Source: Strigops habroptila (lineage: Eukaryota; Chordata; Aves; Psittaciformes; Psittacidae). From it: 64,000 nucleotides of DNA. The DNA is taken from NCBI RefSeq assembly GCF_004027225.2, contig NC_044279.2:47764744-47828743 (forward strand), read 5' to 3'. The notes under the pieces were generated by a model. It was not told the DNA's origin. It was given only the letters and a program-made list of their open reading frames with translations, and did not search any database. A program made the translations under genes and the position numbers. Below are positions 12,601 through 27,600 of this stretch, piece by piece (the first letter of the stretch is position 1; each line of letters begins with the position of its first letter).

Positions 12601-15600
12601 ATATACTTACCCACAATTTCAGTGGCCAGTTGTGCCGCTTTTTGCTCAAATAAGTCTTTCATTTGCTTAATGTTAAAATTTTCTACTTGGATCTCTTCTA
12701 GTTGCCGTTCTAACGATTCTATTTCCACAAAAAGAACAGTATTATTTTCAGAAGAGCTAGGACAATACAATTATGCCCATAACGAACCACAGCATGTAAA
12801 TAAGTAATCCAAATCCACTTAACATCCAACTAACTTAGCAAAGTGAACAACTTTACTGAAGTTAAATATCTAAAAAGCATGATGCTGGAACCTGTCACTA
12901 GTCGAGTACTCTGCAGGATTAAGTATGTATTGGTTTTCACCGGTCACAAATAGCAACATGCTGCTAAATTGTGAGCCCCAAACTGTGATTAAAAGCTTTA
13001 ATCATGATCAGTCAGATGCTTTATGCACACATAAGGAAAATTCTATTCCATGAGTGACTCATGGAGAAGAATACAGAGCAAAAAGTATTGGTCTGCAAAA
13101 CAAAAAATAAACAGAAAGATCCATTGTTTACTTTGCTAGCAATGAGTACAGAAAAACACTAAATAAAACCAGCCCTCACAAGTGCTATAGTTTAAATATA
13201 AACAATCATAGTCTTTCTCAGCAAGAGACTTGTACTGAATGCTTGAATATATGAAATGATGAAAAACATGCCCAAAACTATTTGTGAGCACTGCTTTCAG
13301 AGTCAGGAGAACTTCTGTCTCATTTCTAGAAATTACAAACCCCAAGCCTCTAGAACTATTTCCTCAGACTATGCCTATCAAGAGCTACCTATCTCAAGCA
13401 CTTACAATGAACTTGTTTTCCAGTAATTGTACCATTCCAGCTTTCTAGCTCTTCAATTTACCAAAAATGCTTTTTCATAAACCTAAAAGCTACACTGAAA
13501 AAAAATCAGGAATCCCAGACAGTGCAGAAATTAATATAATAAAATGGTAGCCACCTGTAGATGTAGCCGTTGTCAATCCATCAGACTTAGAATCCTTAAG
13601 AAAACAGAATAAATGCATCATTAGACAGAAGGAATAAAAACTACTACTACCAAAGTTCACCCCATTTTTGGAAGACAGGGAAATAAAAACTTCCATGCCC
13701 AAATACTGCAAAGCAGATTAAAATACCCAATTTCAAACAGTTATATCTCAAAGACTGAAAAAGGCCAAGATAATTTTCCATTTCATATATCACTACACTA
13801 TCAGGGTTACAGACTTGCAAGACACCAGGAACAGTCCCCTCCCCCTCTCTTTCCTCAATATTGAAATCTGCCCTAAAAACAGAGGTTACAGATATCACTA
13901 AATACATTCTGAGAAGGCATTCTGTCAGAAAGCAATTTCTGAGGTTTGTAACAATCCAGTACGTAATTAGCTCACAGTAATGAAAGAAGCAAGAGCTTCC
14001 TTAAGGCACAACACACCAGCATTTGCCTTGTATTGTTTGTTCAGTTCATTTGGATATCAGTGACATCAAACTACTGTTCTCCAAAAGTTCTTACAAGAAA
14101 GACCTCATCACCCTTCTCATAATAGAGAAATGGCACATTTGGTTTATTTGCTTTAATAAACTGAGCTCTGAATAAGCCCAACAGAAGGAAAAGTCTGAAC
14201 CGGACTTGCAGTGAGTAGTATGGAAGAATCATTATCTATTCTGACTTTGTTCTTCATATTTCTAAATACCTCTCCACAATGCAACTGTATAACTAGCTTT
14301 GTTTTCAAGAACATGTCAATATTCAAATTACAGAACTAACTAAATCAGGCCACGTGCCTTACAAATAAGGTATTAATCTTCAATGTCAATGCTGATGATA
14401 AACCTGCTTCAAGTATTTTAAAGCAATTACTTGCTGCCGCTGCCCCTGCAATTTCTCTAGTTCTTTCTTCAGCTCTTCTGAATACCACCTCTCCTCCTGG
14501 AGGAAAGACATACAAACAAAAAAAAAAGGGAGATGGGGAGAGAGAACTGTAAATTTCGTTGCTTAAGACAGTGGAACATTTTGCAATTTGAAACAAAGAA
14601 CCAAGTGCAATTAAAATACATTTCCAACCTTCAGTGAAGCTTGCAAGTCTTGGACTTCTTGTCGGAGCAGTGATACTTCATCTCTGAATAAATACATCCA
14701 CAGAGTGGAGAAAATGAATATGCAGTGGTTATATGTTGTCAATTACATACAGGTTATAATGTATATTAAATAACTGGAGCAATAGCCATGTACTACATAA
14801 ACATAATAATAAAAATAATAAACATAAATAGTTACTTTTTTGATTTTTTGAAACTTGGAATAAACCAGATTAATAGATACTTATTCGTTCACTTTGCACA
14901 TCACTTGAAAAATGCTAAACATATTAATTGGAAAAGTAAAGAAATAGATATGCAAAAAGTCTCATTAAAACACAGTGTAAATCTAAATGAGTGCATCAGC
15001 TTAATCATGAGTTCAGAATGGCAAAGCTATACAGTGGGACATTTAACTGTTTTGCATGCTTCTTTATGAAAAGAACAGGTTTATTCCCCTTCACTTCCTG
15101 TATCACGTAAAGGAACACTGCTAAAAGACAGCGTGCTATCTCACTCCTTTTGAAATATGCAGTTACATAATTTTTCATGCACACAGCAACTCTGTATGCC
15201 CCAAAGACACATTCACTTAATGGTCTGAATTTTTAAAGCCTTGGGATTTTAAATTCCCAAATTTCGTGCTCAAGCCTCCAACCACGCAAGAACACAAGAT
15301 CCAAGGCTACAACTGTTAACTAATTGATTTAGTCTCCTTACAGAATTGCACAACTATACATGCAAGGATGATGTTGCATTACTGAGATACAGCCACTCCA
15401 AACCTAGAATGCACAGGTCATTAAAATAACGCAAACATATCCTTTCTTATTGTTTGTACAGTGGCAAGACTGAGGAGTACACAGAACTCCTCAGAGTATA
15501 TGTATGTGGGTGCCAATGCCAACAAACTCTCTCAGTTTTATACCATGCAATTTTATTGCTGCTGCACTGCATTATCTCCTCCTTCACAGTTGTCATTTTA

Positions 15601-18600
15601 AATTATTTCATACTTAGGAGGAAAAAAAAAAAAAAAGGCAAAAAACAAAACAACAAAGCAAGCTATTCCTTAGCTGAACTGGGAAGGTATAGATTCAATC
15701 TACATTAGCGTGTTAACATCAGGTCAGGGTCATCAAGAAGCAAGTGAAACACACGCACTTGAACCAGTGAAACAAGAATTCAAAGATGGAACAATTTTAA
15801 TGGCAAAACAAACATAAGATATTGGGAGGCTAATTTTTTTCAGAGGAAGATTTTCTGCTATTTACACATTATTCCGCCTGAGACACTCACTGGAGGTTTG
15901 CAAACACAACTTTACTGAGGCAGGTGTAGCTGTAATCCAAAACCCATACATGGTTGTGGGTGGCAAAGATGGAGCAGCTTTCTCATCAGTATGAGTAAGT
16001 AAACTGGATAATATTCACACCTAAGATTATAAACGAAACCTCAGGCAGGTGAAACAGTTAACTGTATTGAAGCTGGGCTGAACATGTACCAGATCTGCAA
16101 TACTAAAGCATTTAAGATGCTCTGGTCTTTGCAGCAGATAAAAGGTTTTGAGCTGTATAAAACAGTTTGTAGTAGGTGGGAAGGAGGAGGAGAGGAAAAA
16201 GGGAAAAGAGCAGTTCGCTTCGTATTCCCAACACAGTTTTGCTTCACAGTTTTAAGATGAAACCCAAATTCATTTTAACTGACCAGTGGAAAATGGGTGA
16301 AAAAAGTGAAAGGGATCACTGTAGACACAGTAGAAAAAACTGTATTTGTTTTTCTTACTGTCACACAAACCCTCACCAAATCTCTCTTTCTGCTAGGCTT
16401 GCTACAATCCCTTCCTCCTCAGCACATCTGACCCTCACCATCTGGCAAAACCTTACTACTTTTCCTTATGCTCCACTCCATTCTCCATTTGTAGTGCCAG
16501 TGCCTCCATCCTAGCATGGAGTACCAATGGCCTTGTTGAACCGCTTGGGGCAGATTTCCATGATTTACCCTTGGCACATAATCGTGGCAGTTTACTGGAG
16601 GAAGAGGACACAAGGTAATTCACAGTGCCTAGCTTTCTCTATTTACTAAAAAAGGAATTTCAGCTCCCAGTCTTGGTACTATGAATTACATGTAAGCTTC
16701 ACTCCTAGGTGGCTGACAGAGTGGCTCCCTGATGCAGGCTGCAATATTTCTTTAACACAGTATTCCAAGTCTTGGAAAAACATGTTTATGTTGAATGAGA
16801 TTTTCTCAAGCAAGCATGAAACAGAGAAACATTAAAGAATACCACACTAATAGGAAGAAATAGTCATGTGTTACACAACAGCTCTCACCAGACTCCCTTC
16901 ACTCCATCCAAACTCCCTGACCTTGTCCAGTTTTTCAATTACATTAGAGAAAACAAAATCACTTGTCCTTAAACTGCCAAGAGCCAGGAAAAATATAAAT
17001 AAATTTCACGAGCCAACATCTGGTTGACATTGGAAACTTGCAGGCATAAAAATAAATATTTCATAAACTATATAAACAGTATAGTTATTACCAATAATTC
17101 CCTCATGTGAAAGCTATTATTCTACTAAGAGAATCATTTCAGGTCTAAGTTATATCACTCCAAAAAGCCTTAAGTTAGACAGAGAAGAAACACTCATTCT
17201 TGAATAAATGTGCATATAGGAAACCCAATACAACCCCATTAGTACCCTACCACTTTCTCCTGTACTAATGTGAATTTTTAGGACTAATTTTGATTTCTTT
17301 TGTTGCAGCAGCTGGGAGAGAAGGCAGCTATCCACAGGGAAGGGCCCATCCATGCATGAAGACCAGATCTCTACTAATGCTGGCTCTTACTGGCTTGACA
17401 GCTTTGCACAATACTGGGAAGATATGGATCTTCACTGGAATAACAACTGAAACAGGTTACCCTCCACACTCCTTTCTCACCAAAGAACCACCCTCTCTTG
17501 AGTTAGTTACATAAATATCTGTATTTCTTTCAATGTAATTATCATTTTGGGTCACATTTCTACTAGTGACAACACATTTGAACCATTTACTTCCCAGCGT
17601 TGGCAGAAGCCTGCTCTGTTTAACAGATGATCACCTGTGGGGTCGTGCAGTGTGTATGTCTGCTGCTGAACGATGCCACAGGTAGCTGCTCACTCTGACA
17701 CTGCTGCGTACAAGCCAAGGGAGTTTGGGAGGCAGTAACAATACAGCAGCATGGACAGTCACTTACAGCAGTCCAAAATAAACACTGAACAGAGAAAGAA
17801 CTAGAAAGAAGCAAAAGGAAACCTACGTAAATTTTACCCCTAAGAAAAAGCTTCCCAAACCAACACAGGCCAACTACTTGGTTAAACTTTTCTGGAGAAT
17901 GTTTGACATTATCTGTTCCTGCTACCTGATATGTTTCCTAGGAATATATTTAACAATACAGTTTTGATCAAACAGCCAAATAAAATAAATTAGAGAAGAT
18001 TTCTGAAGACCAGCATGGAGTTTCTGGAAGACAGAAGGAGAATTAGTGACAGAGACAAAAAATTCTCAGATTGGCAAATAACTAGGTAATACATAAAACT
18101 ATTTAGGCAAATACTGATGTTGTAATTACCCAGTAGGTAAACTAAATACCCAGGGACAAAATCATGTTTCTTCTCTGTTCAGGGTTGTCCTCCCCACCCT
18201 CAAAAGATGAAATTTCAGCTCTATGCCAGAAATTAGGAGGAACCTGTATTTTTTCTGCCACATTCCTAAAAATCACTCCAGTCTGTAATATTGCATTGCC
18301 ACCTGCATGAGAAACAGGTGACTTAATTAACAATATAAACATGTGTATCTGGTTTCCATAGAATCATAGAACGGTTTGGGCTGGAAAGGACCTTAAGATC
18401 ACCTAGTTCCAACCCACCTGCCAAGGGCAGGGATGACTCACACTAGACCATGTGGCCCAAGGCTCTGTCCAACCTGGCCTTGAACATTGCCAGGGATGGA
18501 GCATTTACCGCTTCTTTGGGAAACCTGTTCCAGTGCCTCACCACCCTCACTGTAAAGAACTTCTTCCTTATATCTAACCTGAACTTTCCCTGCTTAAGTT

Positions 18601-21600
18601 TGAACCCATCACCCCTTGTACTATCAATACAGTCCCTAATGACGAGTTGCTCGCCCGCATCCCTGTAGGCCCCCTTCTGATACTGGAGGGCTGCTAGGAG
18701 GTCTCCACGCAGCCTTCTTTTCTCCAGGGTGAACAGCCGCAACTCTCTCAGCCTGTCTTAATACAGGAGGTGCTCCAGCACTCTTATCATCCTTGTGGCC
18801 CTTCTCTGGACTTGCTCCAACAGCTCCATGTCCTTTATGTTGAGGACACCAGAACTCCACACAGTACCCAAAGTGGAGTCTCATGAGGGCAGAGTAGAGG
18901 GGCAGGATCACCTCCTTTGACCTGCTGGTCACGCTCCTTTTGATGCGGCCCAGGATACGGTTGGCTTTCTTGGCTGCGAGTGCACACTGAAGCCGGCTCA
19001 TGTTCAGTTTCTCATCAATCAACACCCCCAAGTCCTTCTCTACTGGGCTGCTCTGAATCACTTCTCCGCAGCTGTGCCTGGGATTGCCCTGAGCCAGGTG
19101 TAGGACCTTGCACTTGGCTTGGTTGAACTTCATTTATTTTCATTTATTGTCAGATCAGTATCAGCCAATGTAATTTCAAGCAGCTTTTTAACTGCAGTTG
19201 GAAACGGGGCATGAACATTTAAATACTTGGGTACATAACTAAGTGTTCAAATTAATACAGCATTCAGTATAATTAGAAGCAGCTCAACACTGACATGAAA
19301 GCACATGCACAAATGAGTACTGTTTCACCTTTCCGGTGATAGATGACCTTCCCCTCCATGAGTTGAATCAATGCCAGAATTATGAACTGCTTCATAGTGC
19401 TTGAACAGCTCCTCAGCTGATCCATGAGACTTCATACAGAGAGGACAAATAAAGCCCTATTATAAAAAGGAAAACAAAAACAAACAGGTGAGAAGTAAAC
19501 TTTTATTTTTTCCATCTTATTTTTACACGGAATTGTAAATTTTGTTTGTGTATCTAAAACATACCAAATACAATCATTCAATTCATCCTAATTATTTCAT
19601 GCTCCGATAACAGTTTTGGCAATTAAAATATTAGAAAATGCCTACTAAAGACATATTCCATTATTCAGTGGGTTTTTCCCCAACAATATTACATACTAGC
19701 AACAAAACTTTTATTTAGAAAAATTAAAAGTGATTTCATAAAGACTGCTCTACAATTTCTTCCCCCCCCAAGAAAAGAATTTTCCATACAATCTGATTCT
19801 TCTTTCAAAGAGAAGGTAGGGTGTGGAGATTGGTCTTAAAAAACGAGATACAAAAGTCCACTCTAAGAATTCAACAACCAAACATTTAACTCACATACAT
19901 GTGCGCATTCCAAAACGGCTACAGAAAATGTGTTAAACTACTAGGTTTCCAGTAATGTTTATCTGATACCATTATCATATGATGGCAGTGACAGTCATTC
20001 TGAGCACAAGAACCAGAGCGAGATCCCTGGCAAACAGCAACAGCAATGAAGCATAGGAGGGGTCAAAAAGCAAGTGACTTAGTTTTCCTAGTAGATGAAA
20101 GCAGTCAATCACATACAATGACAGTACAACAGCATCCTTTTAGGATGAACTGCTACCAAGCAGTTCTCAGTGATATATTTAGTTTCCCAGTCATGGGAAG
20201 GTCTGCTGTTGACAGAGAAAAGCAAGTGTTCCTCATAGCACGAGTAAGTGCATCTAGAAAGAACAAGTGTAGAAAATTGCACCGGCCTCTCCTTCCTTTT
20301 GTCCTTTATTTCTTCCCATTTAAAGGGCAAAATCTGTTTCTCTGCTTGGGTTTTTGTTTGGGGTTTGTTGTGGTTTTTTGGGGTTGGTTTTTTTTTCTTT
20401 TTTTTTTTTTTTTTTTTGTGGCTGGGTTTTATTCTGCGGAAAGAGGAGCCCCGGAGAAGAGGAAAGAATAGATTCCTTGTGCAATTAGCCCAAAGTGACA
20501 GCAATCATTCATCTCAACTATTAGGCAAAGCCAGCCCAAGATTTCCCAGGCAGGCAGATCTGAACACAGTTGCTGCAAGGATGAGAGGCCAGAGGCAGAG
20601 CGGAACTGCCGAGCCAAGGGAACATGCTGCAGCTGAGAGGCCACAGGGTGGACTGGAGCTCTGGGGGGGGCAGACCTGCTGTCAGCAGCAGAGGGGGGAA
20701 GCATGGACAAAACCTTCTCTTTATGGTAGAAACCCCCCTCCTCTCACTCAGGTGGGGATAAAAAGTGCATCATCCACCAACCCAAGCTGCTCCACTGGCA
20801 TTGTCATGACCATGGCTGGCCTCACTTTTTGAGGACCTGGTACTGTTGAAGTCAGCACTGGGTTACACCTCTCATAGACACCATTACTCCAGCTGAGCAT
20901 TTCCTAGAGGTCTGATGCACAAGCTCTAACAGAATAAGATGTCATCCTGCTGTAACGGGGCATCATCACCATAGAAAATGTCACCCTTCCTGTGCAGAGC
21001 CAGGGTGGACGGGAACACTGGGTCCTACAGCTGCAGGCACTGCTGTTAGCACATCAGAGCCTTAGACTGCATGAATGCAGGACCCAGCTGCATCTCACGG
21101 GCTGGTAGTATTCAGATGTCAACTCTGATGTCAGCAGCATTAGTTCAGTTCTCTTCAGAGTAAAAAAAAATCAGAATCATCAGGATCTTCCTGGGCACCA
21201 GACAGTTACAGACACAAGTGTAAAGGTTTCCTGGGCCTGCAATTATTAGCCCCAAGCGCCAATTTTATTCAGGAACATGGGCTGATGCGTCTCTTGTTTT
21301 CTCTCTTAAAAAAAAAAAAAAAAGAAAAAAGAACAAAAAAATTGAATACAGCCATAAAATTACCTCTCTCAGCATCATCTTGAGATGAATTTTGAAAATA
21401 TATGCAAGAAGTGTATTTTACTACTCTAAAGACAAATGTGTGAGAAGGGAGAGGGGAAGAAATGTGATAGTCCAAGATGCTTAAATCTTGTAAGCATTTC
21501 TGTTGGTTTGCAGGGATTTATATCAAGTGCAAGCTACTCCTATGTGGGGACCATGCCTGCCCTGGGTAAAGAGGAGATTGCACAGTTACATCCATGAATG

Positions 21601-24600
21601 TAACACCGGTCACCACAGCTTGAGAGAGCTGAGGTGTCCTTTCCAGTAAGCCTATACTTGGCTCCCTTAACTAACAGACTCCTTTACAGAAGAAGCAATG
21701 ACAGCAGTGTTCTCGTATTTGAAGGAAGTTACCACATAAAACATGCACAGTTATACTTTTCAAAAGGCTGTATTTGCCAAGAGACACTCAGTATGTTCCT
21801 TTTAGAATGCATTTAGGAATTACTTTGCATAAAGCACAGCCACAGAGAAGTGAAAGACATTTCATATTCTTCATTTAATAAAAGCAAAGACATCACTTAT
21901 AGCCCCTGCAGTGCTGCACTGTAAGCCACAGCTTCCTAACTGATGTTTCTAGTTGAGCTTTATCTTTTTGTTTACACAGGGAGAAAAGAGCCTAAAAAGA
22001 GAGAGGTGATGATTAGTTGGGTTTTGTTTATACAAATAGGAATCTTTTCACCAGGAAATTACAATCTATCAAATTCAAAGCTTTTTGCAGATGCCTGTCA
22101 GTTAATGGAAAACAAAAATAAAACCACAACCACCACATGCACAAGTTTTTATCAGGAAAGAGTTCTTAAGATCACCACAGAATTTCTGAAACAAGACAGA
22201 GCAAGAACAGTAAAAGAGACGACGAGTCCAAACCAAAACCCCATACGCATGCACAGACAAGCCACTAGGAGTCAGCACACAATTTACAGCTCAAAATAGC
22301 CCCTGGCCCAGTGGTCAAGGCATGCCAATGAGAACGAGAGGCATGCTCAACTTCACATTTTCTGACCCCGGAGGAAATGGTTCTCTTTCAGATGGACGCC
22401 TGTGATGCATGCCTAGTACCAAGCACCTAGTACCAACAGCACCATGTTGTCCATCGTGGGACAGGGCTTCCTCAGTGCAAAGACTCCAAAACACACCCGT
22501 TTCACTCAGAGCAGAACAGAAATTGCTACACAGAATTCTGTAGGAAAGTGTCTTGCCTCAGCTTGGAGTTATAATGACAAATCTCACCAAAGATCTTGGA
22601 CTCTGTGGAAGCACTTGCCTTTCTCAAGACAGACTTATGAATAAGCCTCTAGAAGAACATTTGTAGCTATTTTTTGTCTAATAGTTAAGATTTACTTTCA
22701 GGCCTGATAAAGTTAAGCTTCTCAGTGCTCTCTCTCTTAAAAGGCATAAAAGGTAAATTATTCCTTTCAGGTAACATTAATATTTGTACAAATCATTAAT
22801 ACAGCATTCTTCGGGAAGTACGCCAGGATGCTAAAAGCAACGCTGTAAGGGAAGTCTTGCCACAAGAACTACCATATTTATTTTTATTGTACCAATATAA
22901 TTTACAGGGCTATTAACTGCTGGAAGAACTTTGGCCTCCCACATCAAAAAACTGCCCAGGGAGAGCAGGGGCACAGACTCACAGGCACATAGTATACAAC
23001 CAGCCCAAATGCAGGCTACCAGAGCCGTTCTAATCCTCAGACTATAACTGATTCAGAAATAGTTTACGTAACAGAAAAATTAATGTATAGAACTGAATGG
23101 ATTCTGTTTCTCTTGCTTCTTCTTGTATTACTCTATAGGACTGCGGGGGACATCTGGGGCAGGGTGCAAAAATGTATTTCCAAAAATTTCAGCCTTCTCA
23201 GAATATTGTCTTCTTTGCAATGTTTTTTTCCTCCCTGTTCTGGTCTAATAGAGTTGTGTAGTGTGACAACACTTTGAAATGCAGCATTTTCCTTACTCAC
23301 TAGCAGAGACTGAAGATTTTCAAAGATACTCCCTCAACAGGCTGAGGGCTCCCGCCTGAGGTTTAAAAAAATAACGAAATATTTACACATAGGTCTCCAC
23401 TCCACAATCACTACCAATGCAGAGCTACTTAACACAGTTAACAGAGCAAGACACTAGTCAGCTGACCTAACAAATGTGTATAATATATACACATATGTCA
23501 GCATAACAGGTCCCTGGGCTCCATCATGAATAACTGGAGCTTGAGATGCCTACAAATATATGCATTAAATTTGTCTTCATCTGCCAACTGCTCTTTTTTC
23601 CCCGAGCTTTAATGAAATGGTCTTTGTAAAGCTAATAGGAAATCTAAGTAATTCATGACTGAAAGCATAGCTTACTTTACTTTACTTGAAGCTCCCTTTT
23701 CACAAATTAAAACTTGAGTTATCTGGCAGAAAGATGACAACACTTCTTGTAGGGCAGTCCCATGGGCAAAACAGTTCTTACAGGATGGAATTCAGATTTG
23801 CTCATGTAGTTGGAGTCCAAGAAAATAGGTATGCTATTTAAGTTTGAAAGTCACAGCCATAGCTACCCAGCTTCCTTAGTGTTTTCTTGAACTATCTGAT
23901 GACTATGTAGTCTATTCTCCAATCCCATTTTCATACTGCATAGAACTGAACAAGTGGTCCCATTTAGGCTGCTATGATTGCTGCTGATCTACAGCTGTAT
24001 GTGGTAGAAAGACATATAGCACAGATAGCACACACAGAGCTCCACTTGCTAATGCAAAAAGAGCTTCTGCAACATCTTGAATTTTTATTCCAGCAATTAT
24101 GTCATGAGTCAAGCTTAAGGAACCAAGGAACTTTACTGTTTTCCACTGAGAAGTCAATTTTATTCCACAAACTCTTCTTGGAAAAAATTTTAAGTAAAGC
24201 ACTGTGGTGAACAAAAAAAATTGAAAAGAAAAAAAAAAAAAGCCCACAAAAAAAACAACCAAACCCCACAGAATTTCAGTATAACCGATACTTCTACCAT
24301 ACGGAAAAAATTACTGACTATTCTACCATATACATGCCATAGAACAGCTTAGCCCAATCCAGTATGCACCTTAATGTGCCTGACATTCACATGACCACGC
24401 TTTAAGTTTAAATAAATTTGAGCTTCTGGGCTTCATCTTTGACCTTCCAGAAATCCTGGACCAGCACTCAAGCCTACAGCCTGCTTCCAGTGAGCCGCAT
24501 GAACAAAAAGCAAGCCCAGATTCAAGCCCAGAGCTGTAACACCTTCCAGCCATGATCTATGCTTGTCTCTGTCTCAGAATCCACACTTGCAGTAACAACT

Positions 24601-27600
24601 CTTTCACAACTGTCTTGGTACAATAAGCTATATGCTGCGAATAAAGTCCAGTGTGCTTAAAAACTGAAAGTAAGTTCAAGAGCTGTATGGTATGTTCACA
24701 TGCTCAGAGGCACAAAAACACTTTTCTGGAGTTAATTTCAGGGTTTGTGTGTCATGAATATTTGGAAAACTTCTAAATTTACCATTCGTGCTTTTTCCAC
24801 CGCAGGTGAACCTCCACAACCTCCCCTGACACAAGATAGAATCATAGAATGGTTTGGGTTGGAAGGGACCTTAAAGATCATCTTTAAACATCAAGTCTAA
24901 ACTAAAACTCAGATACTCTCCAGTTACACAGTGATTTAAAGCTGAAACATTTTACACAACAGAAGATTAGGAACTATATATACTTAGGGTCAGAGGACAG
25001 AAACATAGTGATGTTTCAGAGCCAAAAGATGTATCAAGTAGTTTCCAAGTTTTCTTTCTCAAATATATACCAAACCAACTAACTGAATCCTCATGAAGTC
25101 CTTAGAGGCAGATTAAACTGCCTAGAGAGCAATGGCAAGACCACATTTCATCATTTATTTCAGAAGTCTTACATACCAATAAAAAAAAAATAAATAAAAA
25201 AATTGCAATGTATTTTAAGTTAAAGAATAAATAAATTAGGTCAGTCCCTTTATATATTGTTAAAAGGAAAATGCAGTTGACATTTTTTCCATGCCTTCCA
25301 CCAGAAAAAGCCCTTTCCTCTGTGTTTACATTAATAGTAAGATGACAGTAGCTTCCTCAGATATCACCTCTATTTAATCATTAGAAAAGTAGGTAAAAAG
25401 GTCATGTTTTATATAATTAAGACCTGCAGTCCATTTCAATTTTACAAGTATTTAACTTTCCAGACAAAAAGATAAAAAAGGTGTTTTGCTACAGTTTATT
25501 TTACACCAGACTGCAGACTCAATGTCTTCCCAGAAAAAAAGCTGGATTCTTCCTGAGAAGAATAGAACCAACATAATTTCTAGTTCAGTTTTCTTCTGGT
25601 TTTATTACTACTGATGAGTAAGACTGTAATTCTGACACAACCTACATGACTACAATTTTGTCACGAATTAGGAATTCTAATCCAGTGGACTCTCTACTCC
25701 TTAAAGTCACAACACATGACCAAGTCAAACCAAACCAGTATCTCTAATTCTTCATTCTCTTAGTATCATTCAGATGTTGCAGCAAATTAAGGTACTAATG
25801 TAGCTCAACCAGTGATTTTTGCTCCTGTGCAAAGCAGGAAAGTACCACTGAGGTGAAAACAGAGACTATGGTCTAATTTGAGAAGCAATTGAAAAAGAAT
25901 AAAATATCAGCATTAAAGCACTGACATGATGTTCTGTGCAAAACCAGTCTGCAACATTCCAAGGGCATCCATAAAAACAGAAGGTGCAATATGCCAATTT
26001 ACACTCTAGGCAACCTAGCTACAAAAAGCCTATTCAGAAAACATCAGGGTCTTATCTTGCTTATATTAGCTAAGAAATACATATTTACTAAACATCTGGA
26101 AAAATATGAAGACTACCCAAAAGAACTGTGCAAAAATTGCCTTACATTTAACCTTGCTGTAGATAAGACAATAGATATTAACAGCTACTATATTCTAAAC
26201 ATTGCGGGAGTACCATACAGTGGGGTTTTTTTGATGCCTCAGGAGAAATCAGAAAGGGAAATCTGAAACTAAGCCTCTCTAACTGACTCACTGTTTAGAT
26301 GTCCTGAAAGTCCAGAGACAGTCAGGAAATGCTGGACACAGTTTAGAAATGTGCAATTCCTTTAGGAAATTAAAACAAAACAGAAGAAGCCACACAACTT
26401 ATGTTAGTCACGCCACTGTACACATGAAAGCTGGGGAACAATGTCCCTGTTTGGGAATGCAGTGATGTGTGTGACTTCCATACAGCATTTGTTTGACCAA
26501 GTTGGCTATATATGGACAGACACACTTGCCAACATTTTGGTGGTTGTTCCTGCAGCTGAATAAGCCTTTGTCTAAGGCTTCATCAGTGCTAGGTGTAAAC
26601 CCTAGTTTGAAAAATGAGGGCTGCACAGAGAGCTGTTTAAGAGGAAGCCCATAAATAAGGCTGTGTACAAGTGGCGAGGATCCTTTCCCACAATACGACA
26701 TCAGACACCTTCAGAAACTGCAGGCAGATGCCCATGACTGAAGAACAAGACCAACTCTCACTGCATGGAGGACGGAGAGGAGGGAAGAGCAAGGAGAACA
26801 GAGGGGCGAAGACCTGACTTACTAAAATTTTCATCAGCAGGGAGGAGATATCAGTGGAAGACAGGTTAGTGAAGAAAACTACTATCAAAATTAACAGCAA
26901 GGTACTAATGCTTTGTCAACAAAGTGACAAAATTTTTCAGGTCTCACAAAGTGTGACCAAACACTGGCCTTGCAACATATCCTATCTCCATGTTTGAGGA
27001 GAATGCACTGACAAAAAAAAACCCTGAATTCAGGAGCTTCTTGAGCATTGTTTCCAAGAAAATGTATTTGAACTTTCCACAGTAGTATCCACAAGCAACA
27101 GAAAACCAAACACCAGTTTAATCGAGCCAAAGTCAGCAATGTTTCATATGTTTGCTAAATAAGATGACATTAATAACATTATATTATTGTTGTAATGCTG
27201 TCCCAGAAATGCCAAAGATGGAATGAAGGGTGATGACCTGTCTGTGTTGCTGCTTCAGAATCACAATGGGATCTTGTTGCAAATGCAAACTATCCTTCTC
27301 TATTAACAAATACAAACCATCAGCTTCTCAGTAGTGAAGTATTTTAAACTTTACATACTAGCATTGATGATAGAGATTAACAGATTTCCCCACTTTGTCA
27401 ATGTTTCTATGGATGCTGATACATTAAAAGATCAAAATCTGTTTCTCATCTCTTCCAGATACTTACTGAATCACTGTACCAAGAAACACAACTTTAGCAA
27501 CAGGAACTAGCAGCAGCTAGTAACAACTGAATTTGCATTTCATGTGCTATACTAAATCCACAAGTTTTATCAAGTTCAAAAGCTGTAATCAGCTATTTAC

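Noticed and set aside
18443..19133. Reverse-transcriptase-like ORFs as a host gene
   Set aside because: They are the frameshifted C-terminal part of a 5'-truncated CR1 LINE, not a gene.
20248..20832. 194-codon plus-strand ORF
   Set aside because: It runs through the poly-T and G/T tract (poly-Phe) and has no recognisable domain; a shadow Lys-rich ORF exists on the other strand.
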